NCBI RefSeq assembly: GCF_008124885.1
Contig: NZ_VNHX01000016.1
Location: forward strand, 46,297 to 110,296
Direction of reading: 5' to 3'
DNA length: 64,000 nt
Source of the DNA: Sphingobacterium allocomposti
GTDB lineage: Bacteria > Bacteroidota > Bacteroidia > Sphingobacteriales > Sphingobacteriaceae
Positions 8,787 to 17,168 of this stretch are shown here, in pieces. Position 1 is the stretch's first letter. The number at the start of each line of letters is the position of its first letter. The position numbers and the translations under genes are program-made. Below the pieces are notes generated by a model. That model searched no databases, was not told the origin of the DNA, and was given only the letters and a program-made list of their open reading frames with translations.

Positions 8787-9302
8787 TCAATTAGATTTCT
8801 TGTAAACGGATAACTGCTTCTGTAAAAATTTACGGGTATAGTGAATGCGTGTTTTGATGGTACCTTCGGGCATCCCGAAGTGTTCAGACAATTCGCGGTA
8901 TTTGTAACCGTCCATGTAGCGGACAAAAAGTTCGTAGTAGTCGGCCGGCAGCTTTTTCAGGGCGGCCTGGATGTCGTTCATGACGAACTTGCCCTCCACC
9001 ATATTCGGTGTAGATGGCTCAGAACAGCCTAGTTCCCGGTATCCTGCGCTCTGAAAATTTTCATAGATCGTTTGTTTCTGGTTGCGGCGATAGTGGTTGA
9101 TGTATACATTTTTCATGATGACGTACAACCATGCCACAAGTTTAGGGTTGTTGAAGAACTTGTCGAGATATTTGATGGATCTGACCAGCGTCTCCTGTAC
9201 CAACTCTTCTATTTCTTCGGGGTCTTTTGTGAATTTGAAAGCTATATTCTTTAGAATGCTTTGATTTTTTAGTAGTTCGATGTTTAATTCTTTGCTTTCC
9301 AT
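8787..9302 (-). CDS. RNA polymerase sigma factor, ECF/sigma-70 family
   Basis: The 171-aa protein has region 2 at about residues 15-80 (KDPEEIEELVQETLVRSI followed by LVAWLYVIMKNVYINHYRR) and region 4 at about 110-165 (LPADYYELFVRYMDG then MPEGTIKTRIHYTRKFLQKQ, the DNA-binding helix-turn-helix). No anti-sigma factor gene adjoins it. It shares about the same length and many identical blocks (IEELVQET, KLVAWL, EGTxKTRIH) with the second sigma factor at 32745-33248. The downstream cotranscribed gene is a GT9 glycosyltransferase. Its upstream region of about 400 bases is gene-free, leaving room for autoregulation. Confidence 0.92.
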   Translation of the reverse strand: MESKELNIELLKNQSILKNIAFKFTKDPEEIEELVQETLVRSIKYLDKFFNNPKLVAWLYVIMKNVYINHYRRNQKQTIYENFQSAGYRELGCSEPSTPNMVEGKFVMNDIQAALKKLPADYYELFVRYMDGYKYRELSEHFGMPEGTIKTRIHYTRKFLQKQLSVYKKSN

Positions 9303-9707
9303 AGTTTTTTGATGTTTTATGTAGTCGATGTTCTCTTATGGTAACAAAAACGATGCAAAGTGGCCGGCAATTCGACGCTGCTGCTGGGTGTGTGTTTAAA
9401 CATGTTAAAAGTACGGGTGAGCGTGTTTTTTTTATTTCGGAAAGATGTGGATGGAACGCGTATAATCGACGATTTTTAACGGGGGATATTCACAGTCACG
9501 ATCCTTAGAAATCAAAAAAGGGTGTTTTTTCTTTTTAGCGTAAAAATAACGGGGATCCGGTGTAAAATATTCGGAACGGCGTGCCGCGGTAGGTGTTTGC
9601 CGTAAAAGCCTACGCGTAGGCACCCTACGGCCATGTTCGTGGCGTTGGAGTGTAGGGATTCTGAAAACGAAATAAAGGAATGGCTGTTCATTATACAAAA
9701 CGGAAGT
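9303..9707. other. Intergenic region between divergent sigma factor and lipoprotein genes
   Basis: These 405 bases contain no convincing gene. They hold a perfect 14-base palindrome (GCCTACGCGTAGGC, 9608-9621), itself flanked by the smaller arms GCCGTA and TACGGC, about 90 bases before the lipoprotein start. The AT-rich part near 9510-9560 has A and T runs. Promoters for both divergent genes are expected here. Confidence 0.5.
9608..9621. promoter_or_regulatory. Perfect 14-bp palindrome, candidate operator
   Basis: The sequence GCCTACGCGTAGGC is fully self-complementary and lies within a longer imperfect dyad (GCCGTA at about 9599, TACGGC at about 9626). It is located in the intergenic region ahead of the lipoprotein gene and behind the sigma gene promoter. 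A role as repressor site or RNA hairpin is possible; neither is demonstrated. Confidence 0.3.
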
Positions 9708-10208
9708 ATGGTTTTTAGAGCGTTAGTATGGATCTGTTTGTTGTTTTTCTCTTCTTGTGGTGTGGGAAAAAGAGAGAAGGAGCAAGCTGTGGTAGAACAG
9801 CTTGTCATGCTTCGCACGGAGGGACTGGCGTTGGCGGAGTTTATCGCTTCCAACGCTAAGGATTCGGCGATTCTGTTGATGTGCCAACGCATTAAGGACT
9901 ATTACATTCAGACGCATCCGGACTTTCTGCACGTTTGTGCGGGGCGCCCGATGGGTCTGACCGAACGGGATTTTGATGAGCTGTGGTCGCGCCTAGAAAA
10001 CCGCTTACGGACCGACGGCACGTCTTTTGGTATGACGAGCCTGAAACTATGCGAGGAAAACATCGACACATCCATAGCGCTATACGAAGAGATTTTAGAA
10101 GCTCAGGAGTGGGAGGATATCTGTTACTTCTCGTTCGTGGCTTTGCCGGACCTGTATAATCAGCGGTCAGAGCTGCACTCCCTCCGTAAGCGTCTTGAGC
10201 AGAAGTAA
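9708..10208 (+). CDS. Lipoprotein, helical, possibly distant DUF4142 relative
   Basis: The ATG at 9708 opens a lipoprotein signal peptide (FRALVWICLLFFSSC, lipobox Cys at residue 17) followed by about 150 residues of helices. The layout (helix, a break, then a helix containing SIALYEEILEAQ) loosely recalls the DUF4142 protein at 20377-20949, in which AIALFEQAARG occupies a similar place, but similarity is weak. An in-frame start at 9633 would bury the signal peptide and is rejected. The mature protein should be membrane-anchored, possibly in the outer membrane. The GT9 gene follows after 32 bases on the same strand. Confidence 0.65.
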   Translation: MVFRALVWICLLFFSSCGVGKREKEQAVVEQLVMLRTEGLALAEFIASNAKDSAILLMCQRIKDYYIQTHPDFLHVCAGRPMGLTERDFDELWSRLENRLRTDGTSFGMTSLKLCEENIDTSIALYEEILEAQEWEDICYFSFVALPDLYNQRSELHSLRKRLEQK

Positions 10209-10240
10209 ATAAGCCGCCGTTAAAAGATATAAAACTAGAA

Positions 10241-11203
10241 ATGAAAATAGCCGTCTTTCGTGCGCTGCAGTTGGGGGACATACTGTGTGCCATACCCGCC
10301 ATCCGTACGTTGAAAAGAGCACTACCGGGAGCGACCTTGTTTTATGTGGGGCTACCGACGATGCGTCCTTTGTTACAACGTTATGCTTTTATAGATGTAT
10401 ACATTGACTTTCCCGGATATCGCGGTTTGCCGGAGCAGCCTTATGATGAGGCGAAGACAGAAGCGTTCGTCAAACACATTCGGAGTATGGAGTTCGACCT
10501 GCTGGTTCAGATGCAGGGCAATGGGACGATCGTCAACAGCTTTTTGGCACAGTGGGGCTCGAAACGGCTGGTGGGCTTCTGTCCGGAGAGCGATCAGGTG
10601 GACGAAGACTGGTTGCTGTATCCTGACACGCTCCACGAGGTAGATCGTCATCTGCAGTTGGTGAAGCATCTTGGCGTCGCCCTGACTCCGGAAGATCACC
10701 GCATGGCCTTTCCGCTGTTCCCCGCAGACTGGGACAATTTTTCGGCGTTGAAGGGAACGTTCCGCCTTAACCGGTACGCAATAGTACATGTGGGTAGCCG
10801 TAGCACCGACCGGCAGTGGCCGCTCCGCAATTTTGCGGTCCTAGCAGAACATCTTCTGCGACGGGGCCTGCAGATTGTGTTGACGGGTACGGCGGGGGAA
10901 GCACCGCTCGCACTGGAGATGCAACAGCTGCTGCCGATAGGCAGCGTGATCAACCTGGCGGGAAGGACGAGCTTGGGCCTGTTGGGCTGTGTTGTACAAC
11001 AGGCGGAGCTGCTGGTAAGCAACTGCACCGGTATCTCGCACATAGCAGCTGCGCTGGAGACGAAGAGCCTGATCCTTAGTCTGGATGGTGAGCCAGAACG
11101 ATGGGGCCCTCAAAATCAGCGGATACACCACACCTTTGATGCCACTTCTCCGTTGGCGTTGCCCGACCTTTGCGAAGATCTGGACCGATTGCTCGCATTA
11201 TAG
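10241..11203 (+). CDS. Glycosyltransferase family 9 (heptosyltransferase-like)
   Basis: The 320-aa protein starts directly with the GT9 acceptor loop (FRALQLGDILCAIPAIRTLK). It carries IVHVGSRSTDRQWPLRNFA in the middle, close to the usual HPGA-x-x-x-x-K-x-W-P motif but with VG in place of PG, and SNCTGISHIAAAL for the usual nucleotide-sugar motif. It is encoded opposite to the heptose operon and its last six bases overlap the end of the convergent GT9 gene at 11198. A role in adding heptose or a related sugar is inferred from family and neighbourhood. Confidence 0.88.
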   Translation: MKIAVFRALQLGDILCAIPAIRTLKRALPGATLFYVGLPTMRPLLQRYAFIDVYIDFPGYRGLPEQPYDEAKTEAFVKHIRSMEFDLLVQMQGNGTIVNSFLAQWGSKRLVGFCPESDQVDEDWLLYPDTLHEVDRHLQLVKHLGVALTPEDHRMAFPLFPADWDNFSALKGTFRLNRYAIVHVGSRSTDRQWPLRNFAVLAEHLLRRGLQIVLTGTAGEAPLALEMQQLLPIGSVINLAGRTSLGLLGCVVQQAELLVSNCTGISHIAAALETKSLILSLDGEPERWGPQNQRIHHTFDATSPLALPDLCEDLDRLLAL

Positions 11204-12283
11204 CGTCTGCACTTTTTCGTTTTCGATCAATTGATCGTACCGTTCGAGTATATCGATGGCCGACGGTAGCGGATAGTCTTCTAAGGATTGGGTCTGGTCG
11301 ACATATTGAATGATCTGGTTTTTACTTTTACTGGCGGCGGGGATGTCGTAAATAATGTAATCGCAATTTGACGACCAGGGGATGTGTTGCGGATTGGTCT
11401 TTGCGTACAGCACGAGTACCGGCCGGTCGTAGGCGCAGGCGATATGCGCCACGCCCGTGTTTACGGTGATTACGCCTTGTGCATGGTTAACCAAATACAA
11501 TAGCTGGGGCAATGAGGTTTGTCCCACGGCGTTGATCAGACGGGGGTGGTCGATATCGTTGATACACGAAGCGAGGTAGCTGTTGGGCGTCTGTCCGGTA
11601 AACAGGACACGCTGGCCGCGGCTGAGTAGCCCCCGGATGGCGGTATTGATCGCCAGCGGATCAAAGCGGCGCTTTTCCTCGGAGACATCCATATTGACAA
11701 GTACGTAAGGTTCGTTTGATGCCGTTTCAAGGTGCGCGGGCAGTGCTGTTTCGGGGGCAGCAAGGGGTGCCAGGTGCGGAAGACGTCCGAAGTCGGGCGT
11801 GATTCCGATTTTTTCCAGTAAGGCGAGATCCCGATAAATTTGGTGGTTTATTTCCGACAGGGGTTCTGGATCAGGCATCCAATGGGTAAGCAGGTGATAG
11901 GGATTTTCGCGCGCATAGGCCGCACGGAGCGGGATACCGGCGAGGTAAGCGAGCAACGCCGTCGGCAGACTGCTCTGGCTGTATACAGTAAAAATGATGC
12001 AACCGTCGAACTGTTTACCTTTGAGCGTTTCAACGAGGTTTAAAACGCTTGCGGGCTGATCGCTTTCGTCCAGTTTAACCCACGGTACATCAAAGATCAC
12101 GCAGTCGTCGACGGTTTCGAGATAGGGGACGATGGGCGCTGCTGCGCTGGATGTCAGCAGTGTAAGCTTCGCTCCGGGGTAATGTAACTTCATTTCACGG
12201 AATGCAGCGTTGCTCATGATGACGTCGCCCATGTTATCCAGTCGTATGGCCAGCAGGTTTTTGCATGCTTCCCATGTTTTCAT
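11198..12283 (-). CDS. Glycosyltransferase family 9 (heptosyltransferase-like)
   Basis: The 361-aa GT9 protein has LLAIRLDNMGDVIMSNAAFR as N-terminal motif (D-x-x-G-D-x-x-x-x-x), VLVNMDVSEEKRRF in the middle and VNTGVAHIACAYDRPVLVLY as C-terminal donor motif. The gene follows hldE with no gap: the hldE stop codon is immediately followed by this ATG, implying translational coupling. Being the last gene of the operon that makes ADP-heptose, it is the best candidate for using that donor. It is the third GT9 of the region. Confidence 0.9.
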   Translation of the reverse strand: MKTWEACKNLLAIRLDNMGDVIMSNAAFREMKLHYPGAKLTLLTSSAAAPIVPYLETVDDCVIFDVPWVKLDESDQPASVLNLVETLKGKQFDGCIIFTVYSQSSLPTALLAYLAGIPLRAAYARENPYHLLTHWMPDPEPLSEINHQIYRDLALLEKIGITPDFGRLPHLAPLAAPETALPAHLETASNEPYVLVNMDVSEEKRRFDPLAINTAIRGLLSRGQRVLFTGQTPNSYLASCINDIDHPRLINAVGQTSLPQLLYLVNHAQGVITVNTGVAHIACAYDRPVLVLYAKTNPQHIPWSSNCDYIIYDIPAASKSKNQIIQYVDQTQSLEDYPLPSAIDILERYDQLIENEKVQTL

Positions 12284-13771
12284 CTAGCTTATCCGTTTTA
12301 ATAGAACCATATCTTTCTGTTGTACCCGTTCGATAATTTTGGTGGTGGACTGGTGGGGCACGTACGGCATGAAGCGGACTTCCGTGCCGAGTTTGTCCAG
12401 CAGTTCGCTCTCGGGCAGTTTGTGGTCTTTATAGTCCTCGCCTTTCACAAAGATGTGGGGGCGTACGGCTTCGATCAGAGGCACGGGTGTGTCGTCCTCC
12501 TGACTCCCAAATGGCACTATGAAGTCGACACACTGCATCTGCTTCAGCACTTCGATGCGGTCTGCGAGCGTGTTGACGGGCCGGTTTGCTCCTTTGATGC
12601 GCCGCACACTTTCGTCGGTGTTTATGCCCACAATGAGCACGTCTCCGAGCTCCCTCGCCTGGCGTAGATAGTGGGCGTGTCCGGAGTGGAATATGTCGAA
12701 ACAGCCGTTAGTGAATACTATTCTTTTCTGGGCGCGGAGCGTTCCGGACACGCACGACACGTCTTCCAGATCCGTTAAGACTTTGTCATTGGTTTCGAGC
12801 ATGCCGAACTGAAGCTCGGGGAATGTGCAATGTGCAGTCTCGGTTTTGCGAATGCCGATGCTGGCTGCCGTGCAGGCTATGCTCACGGCTTCGTAGGGTG
12901 AAGCTCCGCTCAGGTGCGACAAGAGAAGGGCGGCGAGCAGCGTATCGCCGGCGCCGGCGACGTTTTTTGTGGCAATCTGTTCGACGGGATAATGGAAGAG
13001 GAGCGCCCCTTCCTGACTCAGGAGGACACCATCTTTATCTAAGCTTAGCGCGACAAGCTGTGCATTTGAACGTTTCCAGATTTGTCTGCTCCAGCGGGAC
13101 GCCTGCTGCACGCGATCGTCTTCTGCGTCCTCACGGACGATGTTTCGCGCTTCTTGATAGTTGGGCTTGATCATGGTCGGCTCCAAGGCTTTATACCGTT
13201 CGTAGTCTTTGCAATCTACGGCGAAAACTTTGTTGTCCTCGCTTTTCAGCTGTATCAGGAGCTTGAGGACGGCGGGGCTGATGCTTCCCTTGTTGTAGTC
13301 GGCAATGAGTACAGCGTCCGACTCCTGGTAGGCGCGGCGGACGTCGGCCAGGTAGGCTTTCGTGATCTGCGGGTCTGCCACGATTTTCTTGCCGTGGTCA
13401 AACCGGTAAATATATTGGCCATCCATGCGAAGGCGGGTCTTTGTCAGTGTCGGGCTGAGCGACGTAAAATGGATGAACAGCCCGTCCAGACATTGATCCT
13501 GTAGGAGACCTATGGCGGTCTTTGCCGAATCGTCCTGTCCAAGGATGGTGACGTAGTTGACGCGGGCGCCCAGCTTACGGAGATTAAACACGACATTGCC
13601 GGCACCTCCGAGGCAGGCCGTCTGTTTCTGGACGTCCAGAATAGGCACGCTAGCCTCGGGCGCTAACCGGCTGCACTGTCCATCGATGTAAACATCCAGC
13701 ATAAAGTCGCCGAGTACAAGGACTTTCTTGCTTTTAAACTGCTGAATAATGTTGTCTATACGTGCATTCAT
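12284..13771 (-). CDS. hldE: Bifunctional D-glycero-beta-D-manno-heptose-7-phosphate kinase / heptose-1-phosphate adenylyltransferase
   Basis: The 495-aa fusion has two domains. Residues 1-320 form a PfkB-type kinase that makes the 1,7-bisphosphate, with GGAGNVVFNLRKLGA near residue 55 and the anion-hole/catalytic motif NVAGAGDTLLAAL around residue 270. Residues 345-495 form a cytidylyltransferase-like domain that makes ADP-heptose from heptose-1-phosphate, with TNGCFDIFHSGHAHYL containing the HxGH motif at about residue 364. Both active sites look intact and the length equals that of E. coli HldE. Its start overlaps the end of gmhB by 38 bases, and GT9 follows with zero gap. Confidence 0.96.
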   Translation of the reverse strand: MNARIDNIIQQFKSKKVLVLGDFMLDVYIDGQCSRLAPEASVPILDVQKQTACLGGAGNVVFNLRKLGARVNYVTILGQDDSAKTAIGLLQDQCLDGLFIHFTSLSPTLTKTRLRMDGQYIYRFDHGKKIVADPQITKAYLADVRRAYQESDAVLIADYNKGSISPAVLKLLIQLKSEDNKVFAVDCKDYERYKALEPTMIKPNYQEARNIVREDAEDDRVQQASRWSRQIWKRSNAQLVALSLDKDGVLLSQEGALLFHYPVEQIATKNVAGAGDTLLAALLLSHLSGASPYEAVSIACTAASIGIRKTETAHCTFPELQFGMLETNDKVLTDLEDVSCVSGTLRAQKRIVFTNGCFDIFHSGHAHYLRQARELGDVLIVGINTDESVRRIKGANRPVNTLADRIEVLKQMQCVDFIVPFGSQEDDTPVPLIEAVRPHIFVKGEDYKDHKLPESELLDKLGTEVRFMPYVPHQSTTKIIERVQQKDMVLLKRIS

Positions 13772-14348
13772 AGTCGTTTAGTTTAGTGTTTTGAATGATG
13801 GTGTCCACTGACCGGAAGTCGTCTACTAGGTAGTCAGGGCGTAAGGCAGGATCAAGGTAGGCGGGGAGCGTTCGTTCGTGCCCGCTTCTATCCAGGAGTA
13901 TGGTGCGGCAGCCCGCTGCGCGGCCGGCGCCGGTGTCGGCGAGTATGTCGCCGATCATCCACGACCGGCTCAGATCGATATGGTGGTCTTCCGCAGCCTG
14001 CAGTAACAAGCCGGGCTGCGGCTTCCGGCATAAACAAGCCGCCTTTTCTGGCGCATCCGGCGCGGCGTGTGGACAATAATAATAACCTGATATGGCGATT
14101 CCCTCGTTGCCCAGCACGGTTATCAGGTGTTCGAACGCCCGATGAAGTTCGGCCTCTGTAAAATAGCGCTTCGCCAGTCCGGCCTGGTTGCTGACAATGA
14201 TAAGCTGGTAGCCTGCAGCGCTAAGCCGCTGCAGGGGGCCGTATACATCGTCGTAACAGCGTATCTTGCCGATATCTACGTTGTACGGCACGTCGTGTAT
14301 CAGTGTGCCGTCTTTATCTAAGAAAACGCATTTTCCACGGGTATTCAT
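13734..14348 (-). CDS. gmhB: D-glycero-beta-D-manno-heptose-1,7-bisphosphate 7-phosphatase
   Basis: The 204-aa HAD-superfamily phosphatase removes the 7-phosphate between the two HldE reactions. The nucleophile motif is FLDKDGTLI (Asp11, Asp13). The zinc-binding cluster typical of GmhB is present as Cys92-x-His94 and Cys105-x-Cys107, and the late acidic motif is MIGDILADTGAG. Its start overlaps the stop of the upstream fusion gene (ATGA), and its own tail overlaps hldE by 38 bases. The C-terminal tail of about 20 residues (NTKLNDYECTYRQHYSAV) lies in the overlap and is longer than usual. Confidence 0.95.
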   Translation of the reverse strand: MNTRGKCVFLDKDGTLIHDVPYNVDIGKIRCYDDVYGPLQRLSAAGYQLIIVSNQAGLAKRYFTEAELHRAFEHLITVLGNEGIAISGYYYCPHAAPDAPEKAACLCRKPQPGLLLQAAEDHHIDLSRSWMIGDILADTGAGRAAGCRTILLDRSGHERTLPAYLDPALRPDYLVDDFRSVDTIIQNTKLNDYECTYRQHYSAV

Positions 14349-16192
14349 GCGATAAGCTTTTTAACATCCTGTTGGGTTCTGGATTGTTCCATTTTATTTT
14401 CCACGAGCCAGCACAGCTGATGGATAAGGTGAAGGTGAATCTCCTGTATGCGGGCGGTGTGGGCTGACGGTACAATGATATTGTAGTCGGCAAATTGAGC
14501 CGCTTGTCCGCCGTTTTTTCCCAGCAGGTTGACGGTCACCATACCTTGGTCATTAGCTTGCTTGAGCGCTTGCACGATGTTGGCCGAATTGCCGCTTGTG
14601 CTGAGACAGATAAGCATATCTCCCGGCTGCCCGAGTGCCTGAACCTGCCGCTGGAAGACGGTATCATAGCCGAAGTCGTTTGCCCAGGCCGTCAGCACCG
14701 ACGTGTCGGTATTTAGCGATAACACCGGATAGGCGGGGCGTTCAGGGATCTCGAAGCGGCCCACCAGCTCGGCTACAAAGTGCTGGCTTTCAGCCGCGCT
14801 TCCGCCATTGCCGCACACGAGGATCTTCCCGCCCGCAGTCAGTACGCGGCATATCTCATTTGATACCTTCACTATATGTGCGGGAAGAGATTCTGCCGCC
14901 TGGAGAAATGCCTGCGAGGCCTGTTGGAAGTACGACTTGAGATGTTGTAGTTCCCGTTGCTCGATACGTTTGGGAATCAGCTGTTCGTAAAGGTCGGCAA
15001 TCTGCTCGCCGACGATTTTCCATGTAAAATGGTCTTCCACATGTTGCACCGCTTTTTTTCGCATGACGTCGAGACGTTGGCTGTCCTGTAGCAACGACAG
15101 CATCTTGGATGCCAGTTGCTGCGGTTGCCGCGGTGATACGAGATCGCCTGTCTCGTTCTTTCGTACCGTATAGGCTATTCCGCCCACGTCTGATCCTATC
15201 ACCGGCGTTCCACAGGCCATCGCTTCTAAAGGCGTAATGCCGAAAGGCTCATACCATGGTGTTGTTATAAACAGCTCGGCGGCACTATAGTAATATTTGA
15301 GCTGCTCTCTCGGCTGCTGCCCGGTGAAGATGACTTTGTTGCTGATATCGTGCTTCGCGCATATGGAATTGAGACGTCGGAATTCCTGTCCCACCTCCAT
15401 GTCTGCGGTGTCGCCGCCAACAATGAGGAGCCGTAAATCGGGGATCTCCCGGTGCATGCGGGCAAATGCTTCCAGGACGTTGTCGATCCCTTTGCGGGGG
15501 ACAATACGGCCCAGCTGCAAGATGTACCGATAGGAACTGTCGAGACTCAGTGCCCGTTTAGCCTCTTGTTTGTCGATAGGATAGAAATCCTGTGGATTGT
15601 ATCCGCAGGGGATGATCTCGATCTTATCTTGCGGAGCGCGGTACAGCTCGATCATGTCTTTCATATCGTTGGGACATTCGGCGATAATTTTTTCTGCATG
15701 CCACATGATTTCGCGTTCAATTTCGACGCGCTGCGCCGGAAACTTGTCTGCGTTGCCTTGGTGGATCTGGCGGACGGCGCCGAGGGCGTGAAAGGTGATA
15801 ACAAAGGGGACATCGAGCTGTTTTTTTAGCCGTATGGCTACCATGCCCGACAGCCAGAAATGGGCATGTACCAGGTCGTAGGCAAGTTGGAACCGGTGGA
15901 TATAGTCCAGCATGTTGGCCGTAAACTCGTCCATGTAGTCAAAGAGTAATTCTTTCGGGATAGCGGTTTCAGGACCTGCCGAAATGTGGATGACACGCAC
16001 GCCCTCGTCGAAGATTACGGTTTCTTCCACCTCGCCGCTCTCGCGTCTTGTATAGATGTCTACCAGAAAGCCTTGATTCGCCAAGCTTCGGGCGACCTCT
16101 GCTACATAAACGTTTTGGCCCCCGCTGTCCACACCACCGATCGTGGCTAGAGGGGAAGCATGGTCACTGATGAAAGCGATTCTCTTTTCCAT
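14345..16192 (-). CDS. Fusion of GT4 glycosyltransferase and GmhA (sedoheptulose-7-phosphate isomerase)
   Basis: This 615-aa protein joins two enzymes. Residues 1-405 are a GT4 glycosyltransferase of the sucrose-phosphate-synthase/MshA type: an N-terminal GGVDSGGQNVYVAEVARSL, LQLGRIVPRKGIDNVLEAF for donor binding, and EPFGITPLEAMACGTPVIGS with the E-x7-E pair near residue 316. Residues 425-605 are a SIS domain with GmhA features: VCGNGGSAAESQHFVAEL near residue 457, STSGNSANI, and the catalytic Glu/His region ARIQEIHLHLIHQL. The isomerase provides the first step to ADP-heptose. No frameshift or stop lies between the parts. The stop overlaps the gmhB start. Confidence 0.93.
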   Translation of the reverse strand: MEKRIAFISDHASPLATIGGVDSGGQNVYVAEVARSLANQGFLVDIYTRRESGEVEETVIFDEGVRVIHISAGPETAIPKELLFDYMDEFTANMLDYIHRFQLAYDLVHAHFWLSGMVAIRLKKQLDVPFVITFHALGAVRQIHQGNADKFPAQRVEIEREIMWHAEKIIAECPNDMKDMIELYRAPQDKIEIIPCGYNPQDFYPIDKQEAKRALSLDSSYRYILQLGRIVPRKGIDNVLEAFARMHREIPDLRLLIVGGDTADMEVGQEFRRLNSICAKHDISNKVIFTGQQPREQLKYYYSAAELFITTPWYEPFGITPLEAMACGTPVIGSDVGGIAYTVRKNETGDLVSPRQPQQLASKMLSLLQDSQRLDVMRKKAVQHVEDHFTWKIVGEQIADLYEQLIPKRIEQRELQHLKSYFQQASQAFLQAAESLPAHIVKVSNEICRVLTAGGKILVCGNGGSAAESQHFVAELVGRFEIPERPAYPVLSLNTDTSVLTAWANDFGYDTVFQRQVQALGQPGDMLICLSTSGNSANIVQALKQANDQGMVTVNLLGKNGGQAAQFADYNIIVPSAHTARIQEIHLHLIHQLCWLVENKMEQSRTQQDVKKLIA

Positions 16193-16201
16193 AGTATATC
16201 T

Positions 16202-17155
16202 TTATTTTGTGTTAACTTTTTCTATAAATAGTCTTTCCCAGTCGGCCGTAAACCGGCGGATATCGAATAGCTCCTTCGCGCGTTCGTATGCCGCGTTGCT
16301 GATGTCGTACGCAACGGTGGGCACCTGCAGCAGGAGCTGCATTTTATCTATCAGGTAGTCAATATCCGTATGGATATATCCGGATTCGCCGTTTTTGATC
16401 ACCGTAGTCAGTTCGGTGGTCGCCAGCCCGACGACGGGCATGCCGATCATCATCGCTTCGCACACGGAAAGGCCTAAGCTCGTGTAGCGGATTGGGTGAA
16501 AGAAAAAGCGGTACTGGCTGATAAAGGCTGGCAGATCGGGATGCAGCACTTCACCGATCCCGTATTCTTCTGCCCCCATGCCGACGATATCGAGTGGGAC
16601 GGCTTCGCGCACGCGCTCGAAGATGTCGTGGCCAAGAAGGCGTCCACGTCTTTTTATGTTGTTGATGACAACGATTCCTTTTTTTATGGTGCCTTTATAC
16701 CGTTCCGTACCGGTGGCGACGCCATGACTAATGACGCGCACGTCGGGAACAGCCGTGTCCCACATCAGCTTGTTGAAATGGGTGACATGGACGACGGTTA
16801 CGGCGGGATCCTGAACAGGGTGCACCTCATTGGTAGGGTGCCCCCGTGGAGGATCATGTTCTATGTAGATACGCGGTAGCGTCCTTTGTTCTGCGGACAG
16901 GATGTGCTGCTGGTCTTCTAAATAGTTTTCGTCGCACTGGTAGAGAATCAAGTCGAAAGACATATTTCGCACTTCCTGAACAGGTACCTCGATGACATTT
17001 GGCCCGAACGGATACGTATTGCCCCTGCCCACATATCGGTCGCTCTTCTTTTCGTCGTAGGGGATGTATATGTCGTAATTGCCTAATGAAAGGTAATAGA
17101 GGTAGGCACCATGTATGTGCCAAGTGAAAATCCGTAGTCTTTGTTGTCCTTGCAT
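16202..17155 (-). CDS. Glycosyltransferase, GT-B fold (GT4-like)
   Basis: The 317-aa protein begins with a GT-B opening (LRIFTWHIHGAYLYYLSLG) and has a C-terminal donor-binding region where YTSLGLSVCEAMMIGMPVVG carries the family's conserved glutamate and glycine-rich turn. The middle part contains a His-rich stretch (YIEHDPPRGHPTNEVHPV) that is unusual for GT4 enzymes and may bind the acceptor. It is about 50-80 residues shorter than a typical GT4. It is the second gene of the heptose operon, 9 bases before the GT4-GmhA fusion. The sugar and acceptor are unknown. Confidence 0.82.
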   Translation of the reverse strand: MQGQQRLRIFTWHIHGAYLYYLSLGNYDIYIPYDEKKSDRYVGRGNTYPFGPNVIEVPVQEVRNMSFDLILYQCDENYLEDQQHILSAEQRTLPRIYIEHDPPRGHPTNEVHPVQDPAVTVVHVTHFNKLMWDTAVPDVRVISHGVATGTERYKGTIKKGIVVINNIKRRGRLLGHDIFERVREAVPLDIVGMGAEEYGIGEVLHPDLPAFISQYRFFFHPIRYTSLGLSVCEAMMIGMPVVGLATTELTTVIKNGESGYIHTDIDYLIDKMQLLLQVPTVAYDISNAAYERAKELFDIRRFTADWERLFIEKVNTK

Positions 17156-17168
17156 TGTTGCTCCTTAG

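Noticed and set aside
14345..16192. The GT4-GmhA fusion as an artefact of a lost stop codon
   Set aside because: The frame is continuous with a plausible helical linker between the parts, and the gene is flanked by normal operon overlaps, so no local frame anomaly is seen.
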